Made by a program: the position numbers and the translations under genes
Assembly: GCA_947494035.1 (NCBI GenBank)
Contig: CANLTN010000004.1
Location: 124,001 to 188,000, forward strand
Source: Pseudovibrio sp947494035
Lineage (GTDB): Bacteria > Pseudomonadota > Alphaproteobacteria > Rhizobiales > Stappiaceae
DNA length: 64,000 nucleotides
Direction: 5' to 3'
Notes under the pieces: model-generated
Told to the model about the DNA's origin: nothing
The model's database searches: none
What the model saw: the letters and a program-made list of their open reading frames with translations, nothing else
In this document: positions 47,922-56,987 of the stretch, one piece after another
Layout of the letters: the number at the start of each line of letters is the position of its first letter
How positions within the stretch are numbered: the first letter of the stretch is position 1

Positions 47922-50762
47922 CTAGTTCTTCTTGCGATAGGTCCGTGTCCCCGGACGCCCGCCTGAACTGCGACCCGAGGAAGTTCGACGTGGCTTCTTC
48001 TCACCTGTCGCACCAGCTGGCGTCGGCATATCAGACCCCGGCCCCATTTCACCCAGTCGTGGTTTGTGCACCTTACTGCCAGCATCAGCCTTGTCTGCCT
48101 CTGCCTTGGGCAGGTTACCCGAAGCGCCATACTTCTTCTTACCGCCAAAGCCACCGGTCTGCTGCTCAACAGAGGCCTGCCGTGCCATCGGATCGTCAGC
48201 AACCGCAAGCTCGGTCTCCTGCAAGCGCTTGATCTCATCACGCAGCCGCGCCGCTGTCTCAAACTCAAGATCAGCCGCAGCTTCCCGCATTTTCTTCTCA
48301 AGATCTTCAATATGGCCTTTGAGGTTGTGACCAATGGTGGCCCCTTCCTCGGCAAAACCAGCATCGACGGAAACATGGTCCTGCTCGTAAACGCTTTCCA
48401 TGATATCGCCAATAGACCGCTTCACGCTCTCAGGCGTAATACCATGCTCTTCGTTATACTCTTCCTGTTTTGCACGGCGACGATTGGTCTCCGCAATCGC
48501 CCGCTCCATGGAGCCTGTCATTCTATCCGCGTAAAGGATAACCTTGCCATCCACGTTACGCGCTGCACGGCCAATGGTCTGCACCAGCGAGGTTTCAGAG
48601 CGAAGGAACCCTTCCTTATCCGCATCCAGAATAGCCACCAGCGCGCACTCGGGAATATCAAGTCCCTCACGCAGCAGGTTAATCCCGATCAGCACATCAA
48701 ACGCCCCGAGACGCAAATCCCGAATAATCTCGATCCGCTCCAGCGTATCAATGTCAGAGTGCATGTAGCGCACCCGCACACCGTTCTCGTGCAGATACTC
48801 GGTCAGATCCTCCGCCATACGCTTTGTCAGCGTGGTCACAAGCGTCCGGAACCCTTGCGCTGCCTTCTCGCGAACCTCGCCCAGCAGATCATCCACCTGA
48901 GTCTTGGCAGGCCGGATCTCGATATCAGGGTCAGTCAGGCCAGTCGGGCGAATAACCTGCTCGGCAAACACACCTCCTGCCTCTTCCATCTCCCATTTGC
49001 CTGGTGTTGCAGAGACGGCCACCGTCTGCGGCCGCATTGCATCCCATTCCTCGAACCGGAGCGGACGATTGTCCATACACGATGGCAGACGGAACCCATA
49101 CTCCGCCAACGTCGCCTTACGGCGGAAGTCACCCCGGTACATGGCACCAATCTGAGGCACGGTCACGTGGCTCTCATCAATAAACACCAGAGCATTATCA
49201 GGCAGATATTCAAACAGCGTTGGCGGCGGTTCACCCGGCGCACGTCCAGTCAGATAGCGCGAGTAGTTCTCGATACCTGCACAGGCACCAGTCGCCTCCA
49301 TCATCTCCAGATCAAACGTACAGCGCTGATCCAGCCGCTGTGCTTCCAGCAACCGGCCATGATTGTTCAGCTCATCAAGACGCTGCCGCAGCTCTGCCTT
49401 GATCGACTTCATCGCCTGATTCAGCGTTGGCTTCGGCGTCACATAGTGCGAATTCGCATAGATTTTCACCAGCTGCAGCTCACCGGACTTCTTGCCCGTC
49501 AACGGGTCAAACTCGGTGATGCCCTCAATCTCGTCCCCCCAAAGGGAAATCCGCCAAGCCCGATCCTCATAATGCGCCGGAAACACTTCAATCGTATCCC
49601 CTCGCACGCGGAACGTCCCACGCTGGAAGGCAGTGTCATTCCGCTTATATTGCAGCGCCACCAGATCCGCCAGCAACTGCCGCTGCTCAATCTTCTCGCC
49701 AACCTCCAGCTGGAAGGTCATAGCCGTGTACGTCTCTACCGAACCGATACCGTAAATACACGAGACCGACGCCACAATAATAACGTCATCCCGCTCCAGC
49801 AGAGAACGGGTCGCCGAGTGGCGCATCCGGTCAATCTGCTCGTTGACTGAACTTTCCTTCTCGATAAACGTATCCGTCCGCGGCACATACGCTTCCGGCT
49901 GGTAGTAGTCATAGTAGGATACGAAATACTCAACCGCATTGTTGGGAAAGAACGACTTGAACTCCCCGTAAAGCTGAGCCGCCAGCGTCTTGTTCGGCGC
50001 TAGGATCAAAGCCGGACGCTGTGTCTGCGCAATCAGCTGCGCCATGGTGAAGGTCTTACCAGAGCCAGTCACCCCCAACAGAACCTGCGTATTGTCACCG
50101 TCCTCAAGACCCGCCTTCAGATCCGCAATCGCCGTTGGCTGATCGCCCTTGGGCTCGAACTCGGACTCCAGAACAATCGGAACGCCGCCCTCGGATTTCT
50201 GTGGTCGCTCAGGGCGGTGCGGCACCCACGCATCTTCACCGGATTCATCAGAACGGCCTTGCTCAATCAACCGCGCCAGCGCCTGCACAGTCGCTGTTGC
50301 ACCGGTAATCGTATCTTCCTTGGCCTTCTTCCGCTTTTTCTTCGTCTCTTTAACGTGAGTATCAAGCAGCTTCTCGGCATCTTCCAGCGAGATGTCCAGC
50401 CCTGCAACCGGATTCAGACCACCCTTCGCCCGCTCACGAGGGTCACTCGTCGCCCCCATGGAGGTGCCACGCGCTGACTTGGCAGGCGCTTTCTTCGCTT
50501 TGCTAGCTGGCTTCTTACTGGTTGATTTCGTTGCAGCTTTCTTCTTGGGCACGGCTTTCTCTTCAACCGGCTGCTTGGCTGCTTTTTTGGCTTTCAAACC
50601 AGAAAGATCTTCCTCCGCAATCTGATCTGCCCAATCCGAGACAGACCCGGACAAGGGCGTACCGGAAAGAGCAGGCTGCGGAGCTTCACCAAAGCCGGAG
50701 GAGGACCCCTCAGCTTCAGGCTGGGACGAAGAATTGGAAGAATTTACTGGGCGCTTTGTCAT
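47922..50762 (-). CDS. uvrB: UvrB, excision nuclease subunit B
   Basis: Damage-verifying helicase-like core of nucleotide excision repair. Walker A GVTGSGKT is near residue 230 of the chosen protein, followed by the beta-hairpin region YVSYYDYYQPEAYVP, helicase motifs (FIDESHV, LVTTLTKRMAEDL, IGRAARN) and the C-terminal UVR motif DLEKKMREAAADLEFETAARLRDEIKRL. In E. coli UvrB the Walker A is near residue 39, so there is a Lys/Ala/Ser-rich N-terminal extension of about 190 residues. ATG 50762 (MTKRPVNSS) is chosen because a LexA box at 50802-50816 would fall inside the gene if the GTG at 50822 were used. Confidence 0.95.
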   Translation of the reverse strand: MTKRPVNSSNSSSQPEAEGSSSGFGEAPQPALSGTPLSGSVSDWADQIAEEDLSGLKAKKAAKQPVEEKAVPKKKAATKSTSKKPASKAKKAPAKSARGTSMGATSDPRERAKGGLNPVAGLDISLEDAEKLLDTHVKETKKKRKKAKEDTITGATATVQALARLIEQGRSDESGEDAWVPHRPERPQKSEGGVPIVLESEFEPKGDQPTAIADLKAGLEDGDNTQVLLGVTGSGKTFTMAQLIAQTQRPALILAPNKTLAAQLYGEFKSFFPNNAVEYFVSYYDYYQPEAYVPRTDTFIEKESSVNEQIDRMRHSATRSLLERDDVIIVASVSCIYGIGSVETYTAMTFQLEVGEKIEQRQLLADLVALQYKRNDTAFQRGTFRVRGDTIEVFPAHYEDRAWRISLWGDEIEGITEFDPLTGKKSGELQLVKIYANSHYVTPKPTLNQAMKSIKAELRQRLDELNNHGRLLEAQRLDQRCTFDLEMMEATGACAGIENYSRYLTGRAPGEPPPTLFEYLPDNALVFIDESHVTVPQIGAMYRGDFRRKATLAEYGFRLPSCMDNRPLRFEEWDAMRPQTVAVSATPGKWEMEEAGGVFAEQVIRPTGLTDPDIEIRPAKTQVDDLLGEVREKAAQGFRTLVTTLTKRMAEDLTEYLHENGVRVRYMHSDIDTLERIEIIRDLRLGAFDVLIGINLLREGLDIPECALVAILDADKEGFLRSETSLVQTIGRAARNVDGKVILYADRMTGSMERAIAETNRRRAKQEEYNEEHGITPESVKRSIGDIMESVYEQDHVSVDAGFAEEGATIGHNLKGHIEDLEKKMREAAADLEFETAARLRDEIKRLQETELAVADDPMARQASVEQQTGGFGGKKKYGASGNLPKAEADKADAGSKVHKPRLGEMGPGSDMPTPAGATGEKKPRRTSSGRSSGGRPGTRTYRKKN

Positions 50763-50801
50763 GGTCACACTATGCCGTGAGTCATCTAGAAAAGAAAGTA
50801 T

Positions 50802-50816
50802 GTTCTTAGTTCGTTC
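50802..50816. promoter_or_regulatory. LexA (SOS) box of uvrB
   Basis: GTTC-TTAGTTC-GTTC is an exact match to the alphaproteobacterial LexA site GTTC-N7-GTTC. It sits 40 bases before the chosen uvrB start, so uvrB is predicted to be DNA-damage inducible. Confidence 0.8.
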
Positions 50817-51039
50817 CATCACTCTGCGGTAAACATCCTCTTAATATCTAGGCTCGGTTTAGAAACGCCCCGTTGCCCGCTCTTAACCAGCCTGAGCGCA
50901 TTGATTTGAGTGCAGCCCGAGCTTGCCGCAGACTGCAAAACTGCGATCATGCGACCGCTCAGGACAACAGTGCTGTCACAACAAGCGCGACTCAGCAGAT
51001 CACCGCTCATCAGGCATCCAGCGAGCAGGAACAACAAGA

Positions 51040-51525
51040 ATGAAAAAACGACATTTCGGAGCAGGTGCACTCACTGCAATTTCCGCCTCCCTTTTCCTTG
51101 CTGCATCCGGCCACGCCGCCCCACCCAACAACGTGAGTGGTCAGGTCCTTGTGCCGATCAATCATATCGCTGGCCTAAAGGAAGACGGTTCAGCAGATCA
51201 GGCTGTGACAGCGGCGTGTCAGGAAAAATTCGCCTCTATCCTTGGCGAAGAAGTGCTTGTTGAATACCAGATCAGTACAACACAAAATCAAGCCGTTGCA
51301 TTGCTGGAAAACACACAAGTCAATCTAACACCGCTAGGCATCCCGCAGACCTACTCCTTCACCTCGGACAGAATGCCAGATCCCCTCAGCAATCAGGGTT
51401 TTCTGCGGATCATCTTCTCAATGGAAGATGATTTCGATGACGAAGTGATCCACATCATCGCCTCCGGAGAGCAGCCAACAGACAAATGCTTCCTGAGCAC
51501 CCAGCCCTTCAGGCTAAGGCAGTAA
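51040..51525 (+). CDS. Exported protein of unknown function, first of a tandem paralogue pair
   Basis: A 161-residue protein with a signal peptide (MKKRHFGAGALTAISASLFLAASGHA). The mature part starts with LVPINHIAGLKEDG, has CQEKFASILGEEVLVEYQISTTQNQAVALLENTQVNL in the middle and ends with FRLRQ. The neighbour downstream shares the same plan: (V/L)PI-H motif, CQKIF/CQEKF, a VEYQIST/VDYEIDT strand, and a late Cys before the end. Two conserved cysteines suggest a disulfide. AGGA nine bases upstream supports ATG 51040. No family recognised. Confidence 0.75.
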   Translation: MKKRHFGAGALTAISASLFLAASGHAAPPNNVSGQVLVPINHIAGLKEDGSADQAVTAACQEKFASILGEEVLVEYQISTTQNQAVALLENTQVNLTPLGIPQTYSFTSDRMPDPLSNQGFLRIIFSMEDDFDDEVIHIIASGEQPTDKCFLSTQPFRLRQ

Positions 51526-51552
51526 GGCAGATGCAAAGAAGGACAGACTTAG

Positions 51553-52110
51553 TTGAGTAGAGGACGTGAGAAACCCATAGTTTCCAAGCAGTTTGCGCCA
51601 TCCAAACTTGGGGCAAACCACGTCAGGCAACGCCGGCACACGCCAGCCCGCTCCGGCGTGATCGCAGCCATCCTCAGCACAACGTTTGTTTTGGGATCAG
51701 TTGGACAAGCCAGGGCACAGCTGATCATGGACGAACTCATGCTCCCCATCGCCCATGTGGGGACCGGCGTCAGCACAGGCATGGCATCCTCGAATATGAT
51801 CGACCACTGCCAGAAAATCTTTGATGAGTTTCGCGGTACAACGGTGTTCGTTGACTATGAGATAGACACCAGATCAACCTACGCCTTCGCCGAAATTGCA
51901 ATTGACGGCGAAGTCATCAAGATGACCCCTCACCCGATCAAAGCCCACTACAAATTCTTCAGCAACGAGCTGCCGGAACACCTCACAAGCCTCGGCGCTC
52001 AGGCGGTCATTTTCCGCATCAACAACGAGTTCAAACACCCCTCGGTCGAGATCAAATTCAGCAACGACAACCGCTTCGAATGCAACCTCATGGCCTCCGC
52101 CCCAAAATAA
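51553..52110 (+). CDS. Exported protein of unknown function, second of the tandem pair
   Basis: Homologous to the preceding gene: MLPIAHVGTG, DHCQKIFDEFRGTTVFVDYEIDTRSTYAFAEI, INNEFKHPSVEIKFS and a C-terminal FECNLMA. The start is unclear. TTG 51553, with AAGGA upstream, gives 185 residues and a long basic n-region; GTG 51658 would begin directly at the hydrophobic IAAILSTTFVLGSVGQARA signal segment but lacks a ribosome binding site. It lies 28 bases after the first gene, so the pair is cotranscribed. Function unknown. Confidence 0.72.
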   Translation: MSRGREKPIVSKQFAPSKLGANHVRQRRHTPARSGVIAAILSTTFVLGSVGQARAQLIMDELMLPIAHVGTGVSTGMASSNMIDHCQKIFDEFRGTTVFVDYEIDTRSTYAFAEIAIDGEVIKMTPHPIKAHYKFFSNELPEHLTSLGAQAVIFRINNEFKHPSVEIKFSNDNRFECNLMASAPK

Positions 52111-52112
52111 AA

Positions 52113-52140
52113 AGGGCCAGAGATAACCATCCCCGGCCCC
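52113..52140 (-). terminator. Weak hairpin between convergent genes
   Basis: GGGCC (52114-52118) pairs with GGCCC (52135-52139); the minus strand continues into TTTTTATTTT. A short stem, but suitably placed after the FadL-like gene. Confidence 0.45.
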
Positions 52141-52163
52141 ACAATTCTCACAGATAAGATCGT

Positions 52164-53381
52164 TTAAAACGCTACGCGGATTTTTGAAGAAACCGCGAAG
52201 TTCCAGGACGCATCGTATTCGTAGTTGGTGTTAACCCAAGAGGTATCACCACCTTGTTCTTGCACAATGTTATAGGAGCCTTCATCCGACGTCTTGTATA
52301 GGGCACGGCCGCCTAGTGAGAACTTCACATTCTCAGTTAGATCGTAGGAACCACCAAGGCCAAATGCATACAGATCTGAGTACGGTCCGCCAATACCTTT
52401 ATCCCAGGTCAGAGTGCTTCCAATGCTCAGTTTCTCTGTCAGTTGATGACCAACGCCAGCTTCCACAATCCAACCATCGCTGTAACCAAGATCGCGCACA
52501 ATGCTGAGGTCTGCAAGAGGAACGTCTACATTTAGCTTATTCAATACGCTCCAGTCAGTCCACTTCACGCCGAGAGAAACAAGCCAGCCAGGAGCAACGC
52601 CGGTCTGAAGTTTAGCTTCCAGACTTTGTGGTAATGTCGCCTCTGCAACCGCAGCAAGCGGAAACGGAGCAATACCAGTCACATCACCTTCAAGGTCAAG
52701 ATCAATTTCAGACTCGTATGCAATAAGTGCGCGTAGAGCAATCTCCGGCATTTCGAAAGCCGCACCAACGCGGAAACCATACTCACGCTCAGATTCTACG
52801 TTTGCATCAACGTCAGTGATCGTCCCGCTAAGGATATCAATCGATTGGGAAAGCTGCTCAAAATCAACAGTGACAGAACGGAAGCCACCGAAGACCCGCA
52901 CAAACGTGCCTGCAGAAACTTCGTGCTTATAACTTAGCATCGCATCAATGCCGAGAGCGTCTGCATTTGTTTCCCCAATCGCAAAACGACCATTCCAATC
53001 AAACCCAGGCTGTTCGCGGATGATGTAAGGCTGACTGACGCGCGCAAACAAATCAAGATTGTCGGTCAATCCGATCTTCGCCGAGCCTGAATTCAACCAC
53101 AGGTTCGGCGCGATATCGTCGGCCTTATCGGAACCCCAACCAGAAATATCGATCGGAGTATTAAATAAGGTTGTTTTCGCTTCAGTTTTCGCATTTTTAA
53201 AGTCTACGTTACGGTCTCCATAGGTAGACTGAGCTTCAAACGCGAAACGCTCTTCAGCAAACAGCAGATCGTAGTCTGCGATGCCTTCGGTGGACCAGCC
53301 GCCTGCAAATGCAGCGGCAGGAATCATGGATACTGCACAACCCAGAATTGTTGTCTGAGCCAATGTCTTGAGAACACGCAT
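52164..53381 (-). CDS. FadL/OmpP1-family outer-membrane transport protein, copy 1
   Basis: A 405-residue outer-membrane barrel with a signal peptide (cleavage near AAAFAGGW) and an aromatic C-terminal end (SSKIRVAF, terminal Phe) recognised by the BAM machinery. The signature SLEAKLQTGVAPGWLVSLGVKWTDWSVL and GVGHQLTEKLSIGSTLTWDKGIGG matches the FadL-like hydrophobic-compound transporter family. The substrate (fatty acids, aromatics) is not deducible. GGGGGAGAGGG just before ATG 53381 (MRVLKTL) decides the start. A paralogue lies 600 bp upstream on the same strand. Confidence 0.85.
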   Translation of the reverse strand: MRVLKTLAQTTILGCAVSMIPAAAFAGGWSTEGIADYDLLFAEERFAFEAQSTYGDRNVDFKNAKTEAKTTLFNTPIDISGWGSDKADDIAPNLWLNSGSAKIGLTDNLDLFARVSQPYIIREQPGFDWNGRFAIGETNADALGIDAMLSYKHEVSAGTFVRVFGGFRSVTVDFEQLSQSIDILSGTITDVDANVESEREYGFRVGAAFEMPEIALRALIAYESEIDLDLEGDVTGIAPFPLAAVAEATLPQSLEAKLQTGVAPGWLVSLGVKWTDWSVLNKLNVDVPLADLSIVRDLGYSDGWIVEAGVGHQLTEKLSIGSTLTWDKGIGGPYSDLYAFGLGGSYDLTENVKFSLGGRALYKTSDEGSYNIVQEQGGDTSWVNTNYEYDASWNFAVSSKIRVAF

Positions 53382-53989
53382 GCCCTCTCCCCCTTTTACT
53401 TCCCCGTACGCGGCAGTCAAAACGCCGACTGAGGTTCATCCAAATGGGAGCACTTGCGTAAGTAACGGAAATAGCAGCACATTTCGCAGCAATACAACGA
53501 GTATGCAATCCGCACTTAACGAGCATTAACGTGTCTCGCGCCAGTGCCATCCCACCAATTTGCAGGTGCAAACTGATATATTCTTGACTGCATGCATAAC
53601 GCATTGAGAGGAAAATTCACCCCTCCTATAGTATAAATACTACATCACTTCGCTGAACGAAGAATTCATAGCCCTAGATATAACCCAGAGTTACTATGGC
53701 ATTATATTTACCAATATTAATTACACCGAAGATCATGATGAGAGCCCACCAAGTATCAGACCATAGTCAAGATTACCTATACGTAATTTACTTGCGGGCT
53801 TTGGGATGACACTTACGACAGTACAACATGCGTATTTCTTCCCACACCTGTTGCACAATCAGCACAAATAACGGCCCAACCCACACAGATATCCCACAGC
53901 ACCGAATCCCCCTCAAACAACACCCCACCCCCAAAACAACAAAAGCCGGAGACAACGCCCCCGGCTTCTGCAACACGATCTATGCGTTC
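53382..53989. other. Spacer between the two FadL-like genes, with a terminator
   Basis: About 610 bp, AT-rich at 53640-53760, with no convincing gene. AAGCCGG (53943-53949) pairs with CCGGCTT (53961-53967), and TTTTGTTGTTTT follows on the minus strand, so the upstream copy ends here and the second copy needs its own promoter. Confidence 0.6.
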
Positions 53990-55210
53990 TTAGAATGCAA
54001 TTCGCAATTTAGTATCTACTGCGAAGTGCCAAGAGGAGTCGTAATCGTAGGTATATCCGGTCCCGAGAGGGCTAACAGAGTAGTCAAGGGCATCACCATT
54101 ACCAGCGGTTTTATAGATTGCCGCACCACCCAGAGATATCTTGACTTTTTCGTTTAAGTCGTAGGCACCACCTGCTGCGAAGGTGTAATTGTCAGAATAG
54201 CTTCCTCCAACACCGCGATCCCACTGAACCGAACTACCCAGACTGAGCTTGTCGGTAAGTTGATGTCCAATCCCTGCTTTGACCGTCCAACCATCTTTAA
54301 AGCCGAGCTTCCGGTCAGTCTTCGCTGCACCTGTTTCGTCAACCAGAACCAGACGATCAATAACTGACCAATCCATCCACTTGACACCAAATGTAGCCAA
54401 CCAACCCGGCGCGATACCCGATTGCACATTGAACTCGACAGATTGCGGTGCAGTAATAGAGGCATAGGCCTCGCCCACAGGAATAGTTAAAGGTCCCATC
54501 TTCGCATACGAGCCACCTGCAAGATCCAAGGCAACCTCGGAGTCATAAACAAGGCTTGCTCTCATGGCATATGCCGGAATTTCATAGGCAACACCAGCAC
54601 GCCACCCCCAAGCCATGCCATCAGACTTTATCTCAGCGCCCGTAACGGTGTCCTGGCCTAGGGGGTGGAAGTCACCATTTCCATCAAGAGGGGTGATTCC
54701 ATCAGACTGATAAGTCAGGTCCATAGCCTTTACACCAGCGATCACCCGAAGATTGCTACTCCCATCAACCTGAAACTTATAGGCACAGGTAGCATCCAAC
54801 CCCATAGTCGTCGCTTTGGTCTCAAAACCACCGTAACGCCCGTCCCATGTAGGGTCCATCTCTTCATTAATACCGAAGGGAGAATTTAAACGACCAAGAC
54901 AATCCACATTGTCCAGCAACCTCGCCTTAACACCCACCCGGTAATCCCAGATATTTGGCGTCACACGCTCCTTTTCAGGACCAAAAGAAACAGGATCGCC
55001 ATTTTGCATGGTCGAATCTGTCAACTCGTAATCGACATTGCGATCCGCGTAGGTCGCACCGACCTCAACCACAAAATCCTCTGGTGCGAACAACAAATCA
55101 AGGGACCCAACGCCCAACTTATCCCACGCACCCGCAAAAGCGGCGCCCGATCCGGCCAGCACAAAGCCGCCTACTGCAAGGCCTAGCCCTGCATTCTTCA
55201 AAACCCGCAT
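53990..55210 (-). CDS. FadL/OmpP1-family outer-membrane transport protein, copy 2
   Basis: A 406-residue paralogue of the neighbouring barrel: same MRVLK start and signal peptide (cleavage near AAFAGAW), same LDLLFAPEDF/YDLLFAEERF element after the N-terminus, same SVEFNVQSGIAPGWLATFGVKWMDWSVIDRL and GIGHQLTDKLSLGSSVQWDRGVGGSYSD blocks, and terminal Phe (DTKLRIAF). It differs by two cysteines (LDNVDCLGRL and LDATCAYKF), which could form a disulfide in the barrel wall or a loop. The pair probably arose by tandem duplication and may differ in ligand. Confidence 0.85.
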   Translation of the reverse strand: MRVLKNAGLGLAVGGFVLAGSGAAFAGAWDKLGVGSLDLLFAPEDFVVEVGATYADRNVDYELTDSTMQNGDPVSFGPEKERVTPNIWDYRVGVKARLLDNVDCLGRLNSPFGINEEMDPTWDGRYGGFETKATTMGLDATCAYKFQVDGSSNLRVIAGVKAMDLTYQSDGITPLDGNGDFHPLGQDTVTGAEIKSDGMAWGWRAGVAYEIPAYAMRASLVYDSEVALDLAGGSYAKMGPLTIPVGEAYASITAPQSVEFNVQSGIAPGWLATFGVKWMDWSVIDRLVLVDETGAAKTDRKLGFKDGWTVKAGIGHQLTDKLSLGSSVQWDRGVGGSYSDNYTFAAGGAYDLNEKVKISLGGAAIYKTAGNGDALDYSVSPLGTGYTYDYDSSWHFAVDTKLRIAF

Positions 55211-55861
55211 TATCTTCCCCCAATACTTGTGAGCTTCGGGTAATTCCCCAAAACCGAACTCACGTCTGAAGGGATGCGAGAATATGCCGTAAAGGATGAG
55301 CCCACCTCAGAGAAAGGTGATGCAATGTTTAAAACACTATATTAGCATAGACTAAATCTATACTTCCCCCACCAACACGAATATCCCAACATCACTTCAA
55401 TAGAACTGCGTATATTTACCGAGTAATATATTATCCGTACATTTGGCGTGGTCAATACCATCTATATGTAGTTTTAGGTATTTCTCTTCTGGAGCGAACC
55501 CTTCACCACCCAGAAAGTCGCACCAATTTCGATTTACGCCGGCAAAAAACAGTTCCGCGTTGACAGCAAAAAGCCCATTCAATTCCAGAGCTTACGTATA
55601 GGGAAGAGTAAAATTTTTGCGATCATAAAAAGGCAGCTGAAACATGCTAAACCCACTGAAATTTCAGCAGGTATAAAATTCACATTCTTTCAATGGAATG
55701 AAGGCCTAACGGCTTTTTTATGCATCCAGCATTGCAATATCAGGACGGCACCGGCGAACTGATTCACTAGTATTTGAATCAATAAATACTATTTTCCCAG
55801 CTAAATAAAACTCGCTGTTTGCACCCAAAGCAAAAGGCCCTCCCCCTCGGCAAGCACAAAG
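55211..55861. other. Intergenic region, AT-rich, no convincing gene
   Basis: A 651-bp gap upstream of the FadL copy 2 gene. A minus-strand frame of 61 residues at 55397-55582 contains WCDFLGGEGFAPEEKYLKL and could be a short gene or a remnant, but it has no signal peptide, clear ribosome binding site or recognised family. The stretch 55300-55420 is strongly AT-rich. Confidence 0.4.
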
Positions 55862-56818
55862 CTACTGCTGCAAGCACATTTGAAACACCTGCTGCGCAAG
55901 CTCCCGCATATCAGGATCATTTGGCCTGCTCAACATCTCCTCCCAAAGCCCGCGACCCATCAATTCAGAGGAGGTACAGGAACAGGCTTGCTCACACAGC
56001 TGAGCATCCAGACTCTGACTACAAGCAGCCACACAAGATTGCTGAAAGCTTGTGACCTGCACATCACCAACGCTGCTACCGATCACTCCAACAGTCACAC
56101 CCGCCCAAACGATCCCGAACAGGATAGGCTGGTGCAAAAGGTAGGTTGCAAGCGAATGGCGACCAAACCACGCAAAACAACGCGAAATAACGTTAGGCGA
56201 CGCAGAACCGCGCAAAAGGCGCAGCAGGTCATACCGCGCGAAGAAACTCCCGCAACCAACGCCGAGCAACACAGGCCCGAACCAAGGAATAAGTGGCACA
56301 TAATCAACGGAAGACTGCGGAGAAGATGTGATCCCAAGCCAGAACAACTGGCGATAAGGCAGTACGAAATCCCCCATCCATTGATAGAGCAGGATCACTC
56401 CGGCACCACATAGCAACGCAAAGAGATAGTGAGCACGCAAAAACGGCAGGGCAAGAAGGCTGGAGACAACAATGGAGTGCAGAATTCCAAAGCGAACCCA
56501 TTGATCCTGAAAGATAAAATAGGTCACCACAGAAACCGCAAGCGCAGCAATAGCAACCTTGACCTCCCGTTTCCAGAAACTCTTCCAGCGGATACCGCTT
56601 TTATGCGCCAGCACCAGACTGAAGCCCACCAGAAACAAAAAGCTTCCCGCAATCAGCCGAGCAAACAAGCGCCAGTCTGCATCACCGTCCACGTCCCAAC
56701 CCACAACACCAAACCAGGAAAGATCCCAGGAGAAATGGTAGATCGCCATTGCCAAGAGCGCGAGACCACGCGCCACATCCGCGAGGATAAGTCTTCCGGT
56801 CAATGGGTGCTGCTGCAC
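55862..56818 (-). CDS. DUF1624/heparan-alpha-glucosaminide N-acetyltransferase-like membrane protein
   Basis: A 318-residue protein with about seven membrane helices. The N-terminal ILADVARGLALLAMAIYHFSWDLSWFG with its conserved Asp and His is the hallmark of this membrane acyltransferase family, and WFGRHSLATYLLHQPILFG is the family's last catalytic helix. Related enzymes acetylate sugars across membranes; the bacterial substrate is not known. After the last helix is a soluble tail with a twin C-x3-C arrangement (CVAAC and CEQAC plus CSC), unusual for the family. It is divergent from the rlpA-like gene. Confidence 0.82.
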   Translation of the reverse strand: MQQHPLTGRLILADVARGLALLAMAIYHFSWDLSWFGVVGWDVDGDADWRLFARLIAGSFLFLVGFSLVLAHKSGIRWKSFWKREVKVAIAALAVSVVTYFIFQDQWVRFGILHSIVVSSLLALPFLRAHYLFALLCGAGVILLYQWMGDFVLPYRQLFWLGITSSPQSSVDYVPLIPWFGPVLLGVGCGSFFARYDLLRLLRGSASPNVISRCFAWFGRHSLATYLLHQPILFGIVWAGVTVGVIGSSVGDVQVTSFQQSCVAACSQSLDAQLCEQACSCTSSELMGRGLWEEMLSRPNDPDMRELAQQVFQMCLQQ

Positions 56819-56987
56819 GTTCGTCCCCTTCTAGCAAAGATAGCTCAAGCGGTTCACACCACTAAAAACACGATGATTATCTTCAATCTTCATAAACCAA
56901 CTCACCAACACAGAAAATCTCTCTGGTCCCAATAACGTGAGGAACCCTGTATAATTGGAGTGAATAAACTGCCAAAAAGGCTTCGGA

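Noticed and set aside
48066..49850. 594-codon open frame on the plus strand opposite uvrB
   Set aside because: It is the mirror of uvrB codon bias, has no domains or ribosome binding site, and uvrB is certain.
55397..55582. 61-codon minus-strand frame upstream of the FadL-like gene
   Set aside because: Protein-like in places (WCDFLGGEGFAPEE) but without start signals, family or conservation evidence; mentioned only in the intergenic note.
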